Assembly: GCF_000768555.3 (NCBI RefSeq)
Contig: NZ_KN293980.1
Location: 220,947 to 284,946, forward strand
Direction of reading: 5' to 3'
Source of the DNA: Roseovarius mucosus DSM 17069
Lineage (GTDB): Bacteria > Pseudomonadota > Alphaproteobacteria > Rhodobacterales > Rhodobacteraceae
DNA length: 64,000 nt
Numbering within the stretch: position 1 is the stretch's first letter; each line of letters begins with the position of its first letter. A program made the position numbers and the translations under genes. Positions 38,647-47,753 of the stretch are shown here, one piece after another. The notes under the pieces are model-generated. The model was not told where the DNA came from and did no database searches. It saw nothing but the letters and a program-made list of their open reading frames with translations.

Positions 38647-39353
38647 TGGGTAACAAAGTCAATCCGATTGGCATGCGCCTGCAGGTGAACCGCACCTGGG
38701 ACAGCCGCTGGTATGCCGACACAAAGGACTATGGCAATCTGCTGCTCGAGGATCTTGCGATGCGCAAGTTCATCGGCGAAGAGTGCAAGCAGGCCGGCAT
38801 CAGCCGTGTGATCATCGAGCGTCCGCACAAGAAGTGCCGCGTCACGATCCACACTGCACGTCCCGGCGTGATCATCGGCAAGAAAGGCGCCGACATCGAG
38901 GGTCTGCGCAAGAAGCTGGCGGCAATGACCGCAAGCGAATTGCACCTCAATATCGTCGAAGTGCGCAAGCCCGAGCTGGATGCAGCCCTTGTGGGTGAGA
39001 GCATCGCACAGCAGCTTGAGCGTCGTGTGTCCTTCCGTCGCGCCATGAAGCGTGCCGTGCAGAACGCGATGCGCATGGGTGCGCTTGGGATCCGGGTCAA
39101 CGTCTCTGGCCGTCTTGGCGGTGCCGAGATTGCGCGGACCGAGTGGTATCGCGAAGGCCGGGTGCCGCTGCACACGCTGCGTGCGGACATCGACTATGCG
39201 CCCGTCGAGGCCACCACGGCCTACGGGATCATTGGTATCAAGGTCTGGATCTTCAAGGGTGAAATCATGGAGCACGATCCCGGTGCCCGTGACCGCAAGG
39301 CCCAGGAACTCCAGGATGGTCCCGCGCCCCGTGGCGCCGGCGGCCGCCGTTAA
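38646..39353 (+). CDS. rpsC: 30S ribosomal protein S3
   Basis: 235 residues. S3 forms part of the mRNA entry channel. It has the KH motif [17 protein letters not shown] and the C-terminal block [30 protein letters not shown]. The C-terminus is rich in arginine and glycine. It overlaps rplV by one base and precedes rplP by 13 bp. Confidence 0.98.
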   Translation: MGNKVNPIGMRLQVNRTWDSRWYADTKDYGNLLLEDLAMRKFIGEECKQAGISRVIIERPHKKCRVTIHTARPGVIIGKKGADIEGLRKKLAAMTASELHLNIVEVRKPELDAALVGESIAQQLERRVSFRRAMKRAVQNAMRMGALGIRVNVSGRLGGAEIARTEWYREGRVPLHTLRADIDYAPVEATTAYGIIGIKVWIFKGEIMEHDPGARDRKAQELQDGPAPRGAGGRR

Positions 39354-39366
39354 GGAGGAATGAAAG

Positions 39367-39780
39367 ATGCTTCAACCAAAGCGCACCAAATTCCGCAAGC
39401 AGTTCAAGGGCCGGATCAAGGGCGAAGCCAAGGGCGGCTCTGATCTCAACTTTGGCACTTTCGGTCTCAAGGCCACTCAGCCCGAGCGTATCACCGCGCG
39501 TCAGATCGAGGCCGCTCGTCGTGCCATGACGCGTCACATGAAACGTCAGGGCCGTGTCTGGATCCGGATTTTCCCGGATGTGCCGGTCTCCTCCAAGCCC
39601 ACCGAGGTTCGGATGGGTAAAGGTAAGGGTTCGGTCGATTACTGGGCCTGCAAGGTCAAGCCGGGCCGGGTCATGTTCGAGATCGACGGTGTTAGCGAAG
39701 AGATCGCCTTTGAGGCGCTGCGTCTGGCGGCGATGAAACTGCCGATCAAGACGCGCGTCGTGGTCCGCGAAGACTGGTAA
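39367..39780 (+). CDS. rplP: 50S ribosomal protein L16
   Basis: 137 residues. L16 sits near the A site of the 50S subunit. [46 protein letters not shown] and [24 protein letters not shown] are diagnostic. In most bacteria rpmC follows directly; here a terminator and three unrelated genes come first. Confidence 0.98.
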   Translation: MLQPKRTKFRKQFKGRIKGEAKGGSDLNFGTFGLKATQPERITARQIEAARRAMTRHMKRQGRVWIRIFPDVPVSSKPTEVRMGKGKGSVDYWACKVKPGRVMFEIDGVSEEIAFEALRLAAMKLPIKTRVVVREDW

Positions 39781-39812
39781 GGACCATGGGGTAACACCCA
39801 TGCTACGAATCA

Positions 39813-39847
39813 CCCCCGTGCGAGAGCTCGCGCGGGGGTTTTTCTTT
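39813..39847 (+). terminator. strong terminator after rplP
   Basis: CCCCCGTGCGAG pairs with CTCGCGCGGGGG (39813-39824 and 39827-39838, one G-T pair), followed by TTTTTCTTT. It ends the rplB-rplP transcript. Confidence 0.9.
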
Positions 39848-39880
39848 GCCACTTGCTTGGCACCACGCTAAGAGCGGGCC

Positions 39881-40501
39881 ATGCCCAATATCGATTCCCT
39901 CTTCGTGACCCGCCTCTATCGTGCCGCCCTGAGCGAGCACGCACCCGCGATTGATGCCAAGGAATTGGAGGCGTCCTGCTATTCCATCGCCGAGGATGAC
40001 GAGGCGGGACAGGAATGGTGCGACGAGAATGGCTATCCCGGCTACACCTCTTATGCCTCGCTCAGCGACCTTCCGTGGCGGTTTCCGATTTTTGCCGATC
40101 TGGTCAAGGTGCTGGACGCCCATGTCGCGGCCTTTGCCAAAGATCTCGAGTTTGATCTGGATGGCAAGGAATTGAAGCTTGAGGACATATGGATCAACAT
40201 CCTGCCCGAAGGCGGGATGCACGCGAGCCATATCCACCCACATTCAGTGATTTCCGGTACGACCTATGTAGCGATGCCCGATGGCACAAGCGCGCTCAAG
40301 CTGGAAGACCCGCGATCGGCGCGCATGATGGCCTCTCCGGTGCGGCGCAAGGACGCGCGGCAGGAATTGCGCACGTTCATTTACGCCAAGCCGGTGGTGG
40401 GCGATGTCCTCTTGTGGGAATCATGGCTGCGCCATGAGGTGCCGATGAACATGTCCGAGGATGACCGCATCAGTGTCAGCTTCAATTATTCTTGGAGTTG
40501 A
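39881..40501 (+). CDS. TIGR02466 family putative 2OG-Fe(II) oxygenase
   Basis: 206 residues. Features of the TIGR02466 family: WINILPEGGMHASHIHPHSVISGTTYVAMP with the putative iron-binding histidines near 115-121, and VGDVLLWESWLRHEVPMNMSEDDRISVSFNYSW with a third histidine and the arginine expected for 2-oxoglutarate. This supports an iron- and 2-oxoglutarate-dependent dioxygenase; the substrate is unknown. It sits alone between the rplP terminator and cspA. Confidence 0.85.
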   Translation: MPNIDSLFVTRLYRAALSEHAPAIDAKELEASCYSIAEDDEAGQEWCDENGYPGYTSYASLSDLPWRFPIFADLVKVLDAHVAAFAKDLEFDLDGKELKLEDIWINILPEGGMHASHIHPHSVISGTTYVAMPDGTSALKLEDPRSARMMASPVRRKDARQELRTFIYAKPVVGDVLLWESWLRHEVPMNMSEDDRISVSFNYSWS

Positions 40502-40709
40502 GGGCGTAAAACCGCCTGATTTTAGTGAATCCACGGTATTTTTGGTTTTCCCCTTGTAAAATTTGGCAAACTCCCCCATGTGCAAGGGGCTAACGTTATT
40601 CTATTTCGATCATCTGCTCCTCTAAACCGGCTGTCAGTATCTCGATCCAGACCGACCACGCCGCGACTGCCGCATTCCCGCGGGCAGCACTACCAGAGGA
40701 GACATCACG
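40502..40709 (+). promoter_or_regulatory. cspA upstream region, probable long leader
   Basis: About 210 bp with several AT-rich stretches. It includes CCCCTTG and CAAGGGG as inverted copies about 25 bp apart near 40552-40592. Cold-shock genes often have long structured leaders, which this could be. No single promoter match was convincing. Confidence 0.4.
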
Positions 40710-40916
40710 ATGGCCAACGGCACCGTGAAATGGTTCAATTCCACCAAAGGCTTCGGCTTTATCGCGCCCGACAATGGCGGCAAGGACGTTTTCGTCCACA
40801 TCAGCGCTGTTGAGCGCGCAGGCCTGACCGGCCTCGCCGACAATCAGAAAGTGACCTTCGACATCGAATCCGGCCGTGACGGCCGTGAGAGCGCGTCGAA
40901 CCTCCAGCTCGCATAA
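40710..40916 (+). CDS. cold-shock domain protein
   Basis: 68 residues, a single OB-fold cold-shock domain with both RNA-binding motifs: [12 protein letters not shown] (RNP1) and DVFVHISAV (RNP2). It binds single-stranded RNA or DNA and may act as an RNA chaperone. The strong GAGGAGACATCACG-ATG leader supports the start. A terminator follows 19 bp downstream, so it is monocistronic. Confidence 0.95.
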   Translation: MANGTVKWFNSTKGFGFIAPDNGGKDVFVHISAVERAGLTGLADNQKVTFDIESGRDGRESASNLQLA

Positions 40917-40934
40917 GCGATCTGATCTGATGGG

Positions 40935-40969
40935 AACGGCCTCGGGGAAACCCGGGGCCGTTTCTATTT
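40935..40969 (+). terminator. rho-independent terminator after the cold-shock gene
   Basis: AACGGCCTCGGG at 40935-40946 pairs with CCCGGGGCCGTT at 40951-40962 (one G-T pair) around GAAA, followed by TCTATTT. Confidence 0.85.
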
Positions 40970-41082
40970 GGTGTGGGATAATTCAAGAGGCTGTTTCGCC
41001 AAATAGCACGTGAGACTTGACGCGACTGATCAAGGGTTGTGAGGTGCTGAAGTTGTAAAAGTTAGTGTTCAAAGGAAGAACG

Positions 41083-41661
41083 GTGAAGCGTTCCACCACT
41101 TACGAGCTTGATCCGGGGCCGAAGCGCATTCTTTGGATCATCATATGGGCATGTGTGATCAATTTCGTGATCCATCTTTTCCCAATCTCATTGCTGAGCC
41201 TGTTTGATATTTATCCGTCTGCCTTTGCGCAGGAGATCGCATTAGACCATACCGGGCAGCTTCAAGAAAAACTGAATAGGGCAAATGCTACCGTTGAAAT
41301 GCTGATTGGCCTTGTCCTCCAGATGACGCTTGCAGCGTTGATGGTGGCTTGGGTTATGATCCGTGAGGTGTTTCGCGGTCTTGCTCGCGGACGGCAGGCC
41401 ATTGTTTTGAAACTGGATTCCTATGTGCTGCTCCTAGGTTTGAATGGTTTTTCATGGGGCCTCCTTATGGTTCTGATCCTAAAAGGTTTCGCCGCCTTTG
41501 AGGGATCGCGGTTGGGGAGTGCGCCACAGTTTACATTGTTTGCTGTCGCGGGCTTGGTCCTTTTATCTCTGATACTGGCCTTCGCATTTCTTGTAGATCC
41601 GGCGAAGGCGCAAGCCAACTTGTCAAATATGAGGGCGACGAGACGGGCGAATGGATGGTAA
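41083..41661 (+). CDS. orphan integral membrane protein
   Basis: 192 residues from a GTG at 41083 with AAAGGAAG ideally placed upstream. Four hydrophobic segments are seen, roughly 15-42, 70-96, 110-135 and 145-170, with a short extracytoplasmic loop (DIYPSAFAQEIALDHTGQLQEKL) after the first. No family was recognised. Codon use is more AT-rich than the surrounding ribosomal genes, which suggests an insertion between rplP and rpmC. The function is unknown. Confidence 0.65.
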   Translation: MKRSTTYELDPGPKRILWIIIWACVINFVIHLFPISLLSLFDIYPSAFAQEIALDHTGQLQEKLNRANATVEMLIGLVLQMTLAALMVAWVMIREVFRGLARGRQAIVLKLDSYVLLLGLNGFSWGLLMVLILKGFAAFEGSRLGSAPQFTLFAVAGLVLLSLILAFAFLVDPAKAQANLSNMRATRRANGW

Positions 41662-41668
41662 TTGAAGC

Positions 41669-41704
41669 GAGAGTGTGGGCATAATAGAGAGTGTGGGCAT
41701 AATA
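41669..41704. repeat. 18-bp tandem direct repeat
   Basis: Two exact adjacent copies of an 18-base unit beginning GAGAGTGTGG and ending CATAATA, at 41669-41686 and 41687-41704. They lie just after the orphan membrane protein gene and before the spc-operon promoter. Confidence 0.9.
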
Positions 41705-41758
41705 ACGGTGACAAAGGGAAGGTCTGGTTCTTTATAACCAAGGATGTCCAAACTCCCC

Positions 41759-41787
41759 TTGCCCTCTGCTACCGCCTCCCGTATAGA
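41759..41787 (+). promoter_or_regulatory. probable promoter of the spc gene run
   Basis: TTGCCC at 41759-41764, a 17-bp spacer and TATAGA at 41782-41787, about 120 bp before rpmC. It resembles in form and spacing the promoter ahead of rplB. It would drive rpmC through rpmD. Confidence 0.55.
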
Positions 41788-41908
41788 GCTCCAATCCGCT
41801 TGCCCGGCCAGTCCGGGGATTCGGGTATTTGCAATTCATCCACCGGGTTTCGAGTTACCCTGAGCAAACCGTCAGGGGCTGGCCGGTGTTTTGAGAAAGG
41901 AAAAGGCG

Positions 41909-42109
41909 ATGAACGCCAAGGAACTGCGTGACAAGACCCCGGATCAGCTCCGGGAGGAACTCACCAACCTGAAGAAGCAGCAGTTCAATCTGCGTTTTCG
42001 GGCGGCTACCGGCCAGTTGGAGAATCCCGCTCAGATGCGTATTGCCCGCCGCGACGCCGCGCGCGTGCTGACCATTCTGAACGAAAAAGCCAACGCGGCA
42101 GCAGAGTAA
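41909..42109 (+). CDS. rpmC: 50S ribosomal protein L29
   Basis: 66 residues from the ATG at 41909, which has GAAAGG upstream; an earlier in-frame ATG is less likely. L29 is a two-helix protein near the tunnel exit. [36 protein letters not shown] and [16 protein letters not shown] are family-typical. It is the first gene after the interruption of the cluster. Confidence 0.97.
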   Translation: MNAKELRDKTPDQLREELTNLKKQQFNLRFRAATGQLENPAQMRIARRDAARVLTILNEKANAAAE

Positions 42110-42121
42110 GGAGCCCGAGAT

Positions 42122-42352
42122 ATGCCCAAACGTATTCTTCAAGGGGTCGTGACCTCTGACGCAAACGCCCAGACCGTGACCGTATCGGTCGAGCGTCGTT
42201 TCAAGCACCCCGTGCTTCAGAAAACCATTCGTAAGTCCAAGAAATACCGGGCTCACGATGAGAACAACACGTTCAAAGTGGGCGATGCCGTTCGGATCAT
42301 CGAATGCGCGCCCAAGTCCAAGACGAAACGCTGGGAGGTGCTTGAGGCATAA
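42122..42352 (+). CDS. rpsQ: 30S ribosomal protein S17
   Basis: 76 residues. S17 is an early 16S rRNA-binding protein with an OB fold. [26 protein letters not shown] and [21 protein letters not shown] are diagnostic. A 79-bp gap separates it from rplN, longer than elsewhere in this run. Confidence 0.98.
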   Translation: MPKRILQGVVTSDANAQTVTVSVERRFKHPVLQKTIRKSKKYRAHDENNTFKVGDAVRIIECAPKSKTKRWEVLEA

Positions 42353-42431
42353 GCCTTTAGCGCCTTTTGGCATTAATCGAAACCCTGGGGACAAGGCAGT
42401 GCATCGCCCCCCATAGGTCGGGAGAAACCAA

Positions 42432-42800
42432 ATGATCCAGATGCAGACCAACCTGGATGTTGCTGACAACTCCGGCGCTCGCCGAGTTCAGTGCATCAAG
42501 GTTCTGGGTGGTTCCAAGCGTCGATACGCATCCGTGGGCGACATCATTGTCGTCTCGGTCAAGGAAGCCATCCCGCGCGGTCGCGTGAAGAAGGGCGACG
42601 TCCGCAAGGCCGTCGTCGTGCGCACCGCCAAGGAAGTCCGTCGTGAAGACGGCACCGCCATTCGTTTTGACCGCAACGCCGCCGTGATCCTGAACAACGC
42701 AGGTGAGCCGGTTGGTACCCGTATTTTCGGGCCGGTCGTTCGCGAGCTGCGTGCCAAGAACTTCATGAAAATCATCTCGCTCGCCCCGGAGGTGCTGTAA
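42432..42800 (+). CDS. rplN: 50S ribosomal protein L14
   Basis: 122 residues. L14 lies at the subunit interface. [22 protein letters not shown] at the start and the C-terminal [28 protein letters not shown] are highly conserved. rplX starts one base after its stop. Confidence 0.98.
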   Translation: MIQMQTNLDVADNSGARRVQCIKVLGGSKRRYASVGDIIVVSVKEAIPRGRVKKGDVRKAVVVRTAKEVRREDGTAIRFDRNAAVILNNAGEPVGTRIFGPVVRELRAKNFMKIISLAPEVL

Positions 42801-42801
42801 G

Positions 42802-43113
42802 ATGGCTGCCAAACTGAAAAAAGGTGACACCGTGGTCGTTCTGTCCGGCAAGGACAAGGGCCAAAAAGGTACGATCACCAATGTTGACCCGAAATCTGGC
42901 AAGGCCGTGGTTGAAGGCGTGAACATGGCGATCCGCCACACCCGCCAGAGCCAGACCAGCCAAGGCGGTCGCATCCCCAAGGCGATGCCGATCGACCTCA
43001 GCAATCTGGCGATTGTCGACAAGAACGGCAAACCGACCCGCGTTGGCTTCAAGATCGAAGGCGACAAGAAGGTCCGTTATGCCAAGACCACGGGGGACGT
43101 GATCGATGCTTGA
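42802..43113 (+). CDS. rplX: 50S ribosomal protein L24
   Basis: 103 residues. L24 initiates 50S assembly. The KOW motif is visible in [36 protein letters not shown]. The stop lies 8 bp inside the start of rplE, indicating coupling. Confidence 0.98.
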   Translation: MAAKLKKGDTVVVLSGKDKGQKGTITNVDPKSGKAVVEGVNMAIRHTRQSQTSQGGRIPKAMPIDLSNLAIVDKNGKPTRVGFKIEGDKKVRYAKTTGDVIDA

Positions 43114-43669
43114 TACCGCAACCTATACCCCGCGCCTCAAGACGCATTTCCGCGAGGTCATCAAGCCTGCTCTGAAAGAAGAGTTCGGCTACAAGAACGA
43201 CATGCAGATCCCGCGTCTTGAAAAGATCGTGCTCAACATCGGCTGTGGTGCCGAGGCTGTTCGCGACTCGAAAAAGGCGAAGTCGGCACAGGAAGACCTG
43301 AGCACGATCGCCGGTCAGCGCGCTGTCGTCACCAAGGCCCGCAACTCTATCGCCGGTTTCCGCGTTCGCGAAGACATGCCGCTTGGAGCCAAGGTCACAC
43401 TGCGTGGCGACCGTATGTATGATTTCCTCGACCGTCTGATCACCATCGCGATGCCGCGTATCCGCGACTTCCGTGGGGTTTCGGGCAAGTCGTTCGATGG
43501 GCGTGGCAACTATGCCATGGGCATCAAGGAACATATCATCTTCCCCGAAATCAACTTCGACAAGGTCGACGAAGTCTGGGGGATGGACATTGTCATCGCA
43601 ACCACGGCGAAGACCGACGCTGAAGCCAAGGCGCTGTTGAAGCAATTCAACATGCCCTTCAACAGCTGA
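43106..43669 (+). CDS. rplE: 50S ribosomal protein L5
   Basis: 187 residues. L5 binds 5S rRNA in the central protuberance. [42 protein letters not shown] and [21 protein letters not shown] are family blocks. It overlaps rplX by 8 bp. Confidence 0.98.
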   Translation: MLDTATYTPRLKTHFREVIKPALKEEFGYKNDMQIPRLEKIVLNIGCGAEAVRDSKKAKSAQEDLSTIAGQRAVVTKARNSIAGFRVREDMPLGAKVTLRGDRMYDFLDRLITIAMPRIRDFRGVSGKSFDGRGNYAMGIKEHIIFPEINFDKVDEVWGMDIVIATTAKTDAEAKALLKQFNMPFNS

Positions 43670-43688
43670 GCCGGGGGAGGATAGATCT

Positions 43689-43994
43689 ATGGCTAAGAAA
43701 TCAATGGTCGAGCGCGAGAAGAAGCGCCAAGTGCTGGTGGATCGTTTCGCCAAGAAACGCGCCGCGCTGAAAGTGATCATCAATGACCAGAGCAAGCCGA
43801 TGGAAGAGCGTTTCCGCGCCTCTCTCAAGCTTGCTGCACTGCCGCGCAACAGCTCGGCCACACGGCTGCACAACCGGTGCCAGCTTACGGGCCGTCCGCA
43901 CGCGTATTACCGCAAACTCAAAGTGTCCCGGATCATGCTGCGCGAGCTCGGCTCGAGCGGGCAGCTGCCCGGCGTCGTGAAATCGAGCTGGTGA
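43689..43994 (+). CDS. rpsN: 30S ribosomal protein S14
   Basis: 101 residues, the long zinc-independent (C-minus) form: the CXXC...CXXC zinc pairs are absent and the block [40 protein letters not shown] is intact. S14 binds the 30S head. It precedes rpsH by 13 bp. Confidence 0.98.
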   Translation: MAKKSMVEREKKRQVLVDRFAKKRAALKVIINDQSKPMEERFRASLKLAALPRNSSATRLHNRCQLTGRPHAYYRKLKVSRIMLRELGSSGQLPGVVKSSW

Positions 43995-44007
43995 GGAGGT
44001 CAGAGAT

Positions 44008-44400
44008 ATGAACGATCCTATCGGCGATATGCTCACCCGTATCCGCAACTCGCAGATGCGTGGCAAGTCCACCGTGATGACCCCCGCCTCGAAAATGCGT
44101 GTGCGCGTTCTCGATGTTCTGGCATCCGAGGGCTATATCCGTGGCTATGAGATGACGCAGGATGCCAATGGCCATCCCGCTATCGAAATCAGCCTCAAAT
44201 ACTACGAAGGCACGCCTGTCATTCGCGAAATGAAGCGGGTTTCCAAGCCCGGTCGTCGCGTCTATCTGGGCGTCGATGACATTCCGCAGGTCCGTCAAGG
44301 TCTGGGTGTGTCGATTGTCTCCACCTCCAAGGGTGTGATGTCGGATGCAGCCGCGCGCGCAGCCAATGTTGGCGGCGAAGTGCTCTGCACTGTCTTCTAA
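44008..44400 (+). CDS. rpsH: 30S ribosomal protein S8
   Basis: 130 residues. S8 binds the central domain of 16S rRNA and, in E. coli, represses the spc operon. [19 protein letters not shown] at the start and [31 protein letters not shown] at the end are diagnostic. Confidence 0.98.
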   Translation: MNDPIGDMLTRIRNSQMRGKSTVMTPASKMRVRVLDVLASEGYIRGYEMTQDANGHPAIEISLKYYEGTPVIREMKRVSKPGRRVYLGVDDIPQVRQGLGVSIVSTSKGVMSDAAARAANVGGEVLCTVF

Positions 44401-44412
44401 GGAGACCTGGTC

Positions 44413-44946
44413 ATGTCACGAATTGGTAAAAAACCCGTTCCCCTGCCCTCCGATGTCACTGTGACGCTGTCGGGACAGAAGATCGAAGTCAAAGGCCCCA
44501 AGGCAACCAAGACCTTTACCGCGACGGATGATGTCACCATCACCGTCGAGGATAATGAGATCTCGGTCACGCCGCGCGGCAAATCCAAGCGCGCGCGCCA
44601 GCAGTGGGGGATGACCCGTACGGTCATCGCCAATATGGTGCACGGCGCTCGGGATGTCTTCAAGAAAGAGCTGGAAATCCGCGGTGTGGGCTATCGTGCC
44701 CAGATGGCGGGCAACGTGCTCAAGCTGAACCTCGGCCTCAGCCATGATGTCGATTTCCCCATTCCGGACGGTGTGACCGTGACCGCGCCCAAGCAGACTG
44801 AGCTTGTGGTCGAAGGCACGGACAAGCAGCTCGTTGGACAGGTCGCGGCCAATATCCGCGACTGGCGGCGTCCCGAACCCTACAAGGGCAAGGGCATCCG
44901 CTACAAAGGCGAGTACATCTTCCAGAAGGAAGGCAAGAAGAAGTAA
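44413..44946 (+). CDS. rplF: 50S ribosomal protein L6
   Basis: 177 residues. L6 lies near the sarcin-ricin loop at the factor-binding site. [41 protein letters not shown] and the C-terminal [18 protein letters not shown] are family hallmarks. It precedes rplR by 11 bp. Confidence 0.98.
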   Translation: MSRIGKKPVPLPSDVTVTLSGQKIEVKGPKATKTFTATDDVTITVEDNEISVTPRGKSKRARQQWGMTRTVIANMVHGARDVFKKELEIRGVGYRAQMAGNVLKLNLGLSHDVDFPIPDGVTVTAPKQTELVVEGTDKQLVGQVAANIRDWRRPEPYKGKGIRYKGEYIFQKEGKKK

Positions 44947-44957
44947 GGACGCGACAG

Positions 44958-45317
44958 ATGGCAAACAGCAAAAGAAAACTGTTCCTCAAACGCCGCCTGC
45001 GCGTTCGGAACAAACTCCGCAAGGTCAATGCAGGGCGCGTGCGCCTCAGCGTTCACCGCTCCAACAAGAACATCAGCGTGCAGCTGATCGACGACGTCAA
45101 CGGTGTGACGCTCGCCGCCGCCTCGACCCTCGAAAAGGATCTGGGCATGGTGGGCAAGTGCAATGTCGAGGCTGCCACCAAGATTGGCACCGCGATTGCC
45201 GAGCGGGCCCAAAAAGCCGGCATCACCGAGGCCTATTTCGATCGGGGCGGCTTTCTGTTTCACGGGCGTGTCAAGGCAGTTGCCGACGCCGCGCGTGAAG
45301 CTGGCCTGAAGATTTAA
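44958..45317 (+). CDS. rplR: 50S ribosomal protein L18
   Basis: 119 residues. L18 binds 5S rRNA together with L5. [34 protein letters not shown] and the C-terminal [26 protein letters not shown] are conserved. Confidence 0.98.
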   Translation: MANSKRKLFLKRRLRVRNKLRKVNAGRVRLSVHRSNKNISVQLIDDVNGVTLAAASTLEKDLGMVGKCNVEAATKIGTAIAERAQKAGITEAYFDRGGFLFHGRVKAVADAAREAGLKI

Positions 45318-45329
45318 GGAGACGAGAGA

Positions 45330-45896
45330 ATGGCAAGAGAAGACAACCGCCGCGACCGTCGCGAACGCGAGGAAGCCCCGGAGTTCGCCGATCGTCTCGT
45401 CGCGATCAACCGTGTGTCCAAGACGGTCAAGGGCGGTAAGCGCTTTGGCTTTGCGGCACTGGTGGTCGTGGGCGATCAAAAGGGCCGGGTAGGCTTTGGC
45501 AAGGGCAAGGCTAAGGAGGTCCCCGAGGCCATCCGCAAAGCCACCGAGGCGGCCAAGCGCGCAATGATCCGCGTGCCGCTGCGCGAGGGCCGCACCCTGC
45601 ACCACGACATGGAAGGGCGTCATGGCGCCGGCAAGGTCGTGATGCGCACAGCTCCGCATGGTACTGGCATCATTGCCGGTGGCCCGATGCGCGCCGTGTT
45701 CGAGATGTTGGGAATTCAAGACGTAGTCGCGAAATCGACCGGCTCGCAGAACCCCTACAACATGATCCGCGCCACGCTCGATGGTCTCCGCAAAGAGACC
45801 AGCCCGCGTATGGTGGCGCAGCGCCGTGGCAAGAAGGTGGCCGACATCCTGAAAAAGGGTGACGAAGCGCCGGTTGCCGAAGCGGCAGAAGCGTAA
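45330..45896 (+). CDS. rpsE: 30S ribosomal protein S5
   Basis: 188 residues. S5 contributes to decoding accuracy and the mRNA entry site. The N-terminal domain has [35 protein letters not shown], and the C-terminal one [41 protein letters not shown]. It ends with an Ala/Glu-rich tail. Twelve bases separate it from rpmD. Confidence 0.98.
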   Translation: MAREDNRRDRREREEAPEFADRLVAINRVSKTVKGGKRFGFAALVVVGDQKGRVGFGKGKAKEVPEAIRKATEAAKRAMIRVPLREGRTLHHDMEGRHGAGKVVMRTAPHGTGIIAGGPMRAVFEMLGIQDVVAKSTGSQNPYNMIRATLDGLRKETSPRMVAQRRGKKVADILKKGDEAPVAEAAEA

Positions 45897-45908
45897 GGAA
45901 CGGGACAA

Positions 45909-46097
45909 ATGGCAAAAACCATCGTCGTCAAGCAGATCGGCAGCCCGATCCGCCGCCCTCAGGATCAGCGCCAGACCCTCATCGGTCTGGGTCTGAACAA
46001 GATGCACAAGACCCGTGAGCTCGAGGATACCCCCTCGGTGCGTGGCATGGTCAACAAGCTGCCGCATCTGGTTAAGATCATCGAGGAGCGCGGTTAA
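45909..46097 (+). CDS. rpmD: 50S ribosomal protein L30
   Basis: 62 residues. [56 protein letters not shown] matches bacterial L30 throughout. It ends this ribosomal run: a terminator follows, and rplO, which usually comes next, is not adjacent. Confidence 0.97.
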   Translation: MAKTIVVKQIGSPIRRPQDQRQTLIGLGLNKMHKTRELEDTPSVRGMVNKLPHLVKIIEERG

Positions 46098-46106
46098 ACC
46101 GTCGCA

Positions 46107-46168
46107 GGCTGAGATATCTCAGCCAGTAAAAATCAGAACGCCCCGGTCCGTGAGGATCGGGGCTTTTT
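46107..46168 (+). terminator. double hairpin terminator after rpmD
   Basis: A perfect palindrome GGCTGAGAT/ATCTCAGCC at 46107-46124 is followed by GCCCCGGTCC/GGATCGGGGC (46140-46149 and 46154-46163, one G-T pair) around GTGA and then TTTTT. The second element is a textbook intrinsic terminator ending the spc run. Confidence 0.9.
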
Positions 46169-46316
46169 GCGTGATGCGGTGGGGTCATCCTTTAGTCGCG
46201 TCCGACCAGAATCAGCGCCGGGCTCTGGCATGGTGCGTGATAGGTTCAGAGCCGGGGTTGATCCGGGGGTTTGAATCCTCGATCACCCATCCGCATCGCT
46301 TTGAGGAGGAAGGCCG

Positions 46317-46754
46317 ATGTCTGACCAATGTTCCGGTGGTTGCGACCACATCCATACCCATACCAAACATGCACCGATCGACAATCACACCTGTCACTGT
46401 TCCGTTTGCAAGAGTGTGACGGGCCAGGACACGACCCATGTGGTGTTCTACAACCACGGTGATGTCGTGGTGGATAACGAGGCGGGTTTGAAGCGCCAGC
46501 CATTCAACGCCAACAACCCCGATGGTCCGCTGGAGCTATGCACCTGCGGCACCTGCGGCGCGCCGATCATGCTTGATGACAAGCAGCACCGAATCCGCGT
46601 GATCGTGCCCAACCTCATGGGCTATGGCGACAAGATCGCCTCAGCCAGCTATCATGCGTTCTATGACCCGGCGACGGGCGTGCCCAAGCCCGATGATGGC
46701 CGCCCGGTCTATGTCGCGTTGCGTCCCGATTTCGTCTGGCCCAACCCGTCCTGA
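46317..46754 (+). CDS. GFA/CENP-V domain protein
   Basis: 145 residues with GAGGAGGA as ribosome-binding site. GFA-type zinc sites are recognisable: CHCSVC near 26-31 and CTCGTCGAPI near 73-82. The family includes glutathione-dependent formaldehyde-activating enzyme, although the activity of most members is doubtful. The first 20 residues hold an unusual cysteine- and histidine-rich stretch (CSGGCDHIHTHTKH) that may bind metal. It is the first gene after the ribosomal cluster and is convergent with the next gene. Confidence 0.82.
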   Translation: MSDQCSGGCDHIHTHTKHAPIDNHTCHCSVCKSVTGQDTTHVVFYNHGDVVVDNEAGLKRQPFNANNPDGPLELCTCGTCGAPIMLDDKQHRIRVIVPNLMGYGDKIASASYHAFYDPATGVPKPDDGRPVYVALRPDFVWPNPS

Positions 46755-46778
46755 CCCGACCCAAGGCCGGGGCGCAGG

Positions 46779-47753
46779 TCAGCCCCGGCCATGCGGCGTC
46801 TCGAGGTTCAGAACCGGGTTGATCGGAATGATCCGGTTGGGGTTTATCGTGTCATGGCTGTAATGATAGTGGCGTACGATATGGTCGAAATTGACCGTCT
46901 CTGCCACACCCGGCCATTGATAGAGCTCGCGCAGATATCCCCACAAGTTCGGGTAATCGACAATGCGCGCGCGGTTGCATTTGAAGTGCAGGTGATAGAC
47001 CGGATCAAACCGGATGAGGGTGGTAAAGAGCCGCCAATCGGCTTCGGTCACGCGGTCGCCCATCAGGTAACGAGTCTGGCCCAACCGCTCTTCCAGCCAA
47101 TCGAGGCTTGAAAAGAGGGGATGCACGGCACTGTCATAGGCCTCTTGGCTGGTGGCAAAACCGGCCTTGTAGACGCCGTTGTTGACGGTGTCATAGATGC
47201 GCTCATTCACCGGCTCAATCTCGGCGCGCAGGTCTTTAGGCCAGAAATCCAGAGTGTTGTCGGTGATCCCGTCGAAGGCGGAATTGAACATGCGGATGAT
47301 CTCGGCGCTTTCGTTCGAAACAATGGTTTCGCGCTCTGTGTCCCAGAGGATCGGCACCGTCACACAGCCTGAAATCTCTGGGTCAGCCTTGAGATAGATG
47401 TCGCGCGCGTAGGGCAGACCATAGAGCCGGTCGCCAGTCGCGCCGGAGAAGTCGGTGCGGAATTCCCAGCCCTCCGAGAGCATGTCGGGATGTACGACAG
47501 AGACGTCTATGTGATCCTGCAAGCCCTTGAGCGCGCGAAAGATCAGCGTGCGATGCGCCCAGGGGCAGGCCAGCGACACATAGAGGTGATAGCGTCCGCT
47601 TTCCGCCTTGAAACCGCCATCGCCCGACGGTCCGGCGCTGCCGTCCGACGTGATCCAGCTGCGGAATTTCGCGGTCGAGCGCACGAATTTTCCGCCTGTC
47701 GAACTGGTGTCGTACCATGTGTCTTGCCATTTGCCGTTGACCAGTTGGCCCAT
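46779..47753 (-). CDS. glutathionyl-hydroquinone reductase (omega/xi-class GST)
   Basis: 324 residues. The catalytic cysteine is Cys63 in VSLACPWAHRTLIFR, and the family motifs GRYHLYVS and PLFSSLDWLEERLGQTRYLMGD follow. These identify an ECM4/YqjG-type S-glutathionyl-(chloro)hydroquinone reductase, which uses glutathione to reduce glutathionyl-hydroquinones in the cytoplasm. It faces the GFA gene and is divergent from the cobalamin operon. Confidence 0.93.
   Translation of the reverse strand: MGQLVNGKWQDTWYDTSSTGGKFVRSTAKFRSWITSDGSAGPSGDGGFKAESGRYHLYVSLACPWAHRTLIFRALKGLQDHIDVSVVHPDMLSEGWEFRTDFSGATGDRLYGLPYARDIYLKADPEISGCVTVPILWDTERETIVSNESAEIIRMFNSAFDGITDNTLDFWPKDLRAEIEPVNERIYDTVNNGVYKAGFATSQEAYDSAVHPLFSSLDWLEERLGQTRYLMGDRVTEADWRLFTTLIRFDPVYHLHFKCNRARIVDYPNLWGYLRELYQWPGVAETVNFDHIVRHYHYSHDTINPNRIIPINPVLNLETPHGRG

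Noticed and set aside
41662-41931. 89-codon open frame across the tandem repeat before rpmC
   Set aside because: It is built on the repeat, has no family similarity and runs into the rpmC start; it has no good ribosome-binding site.
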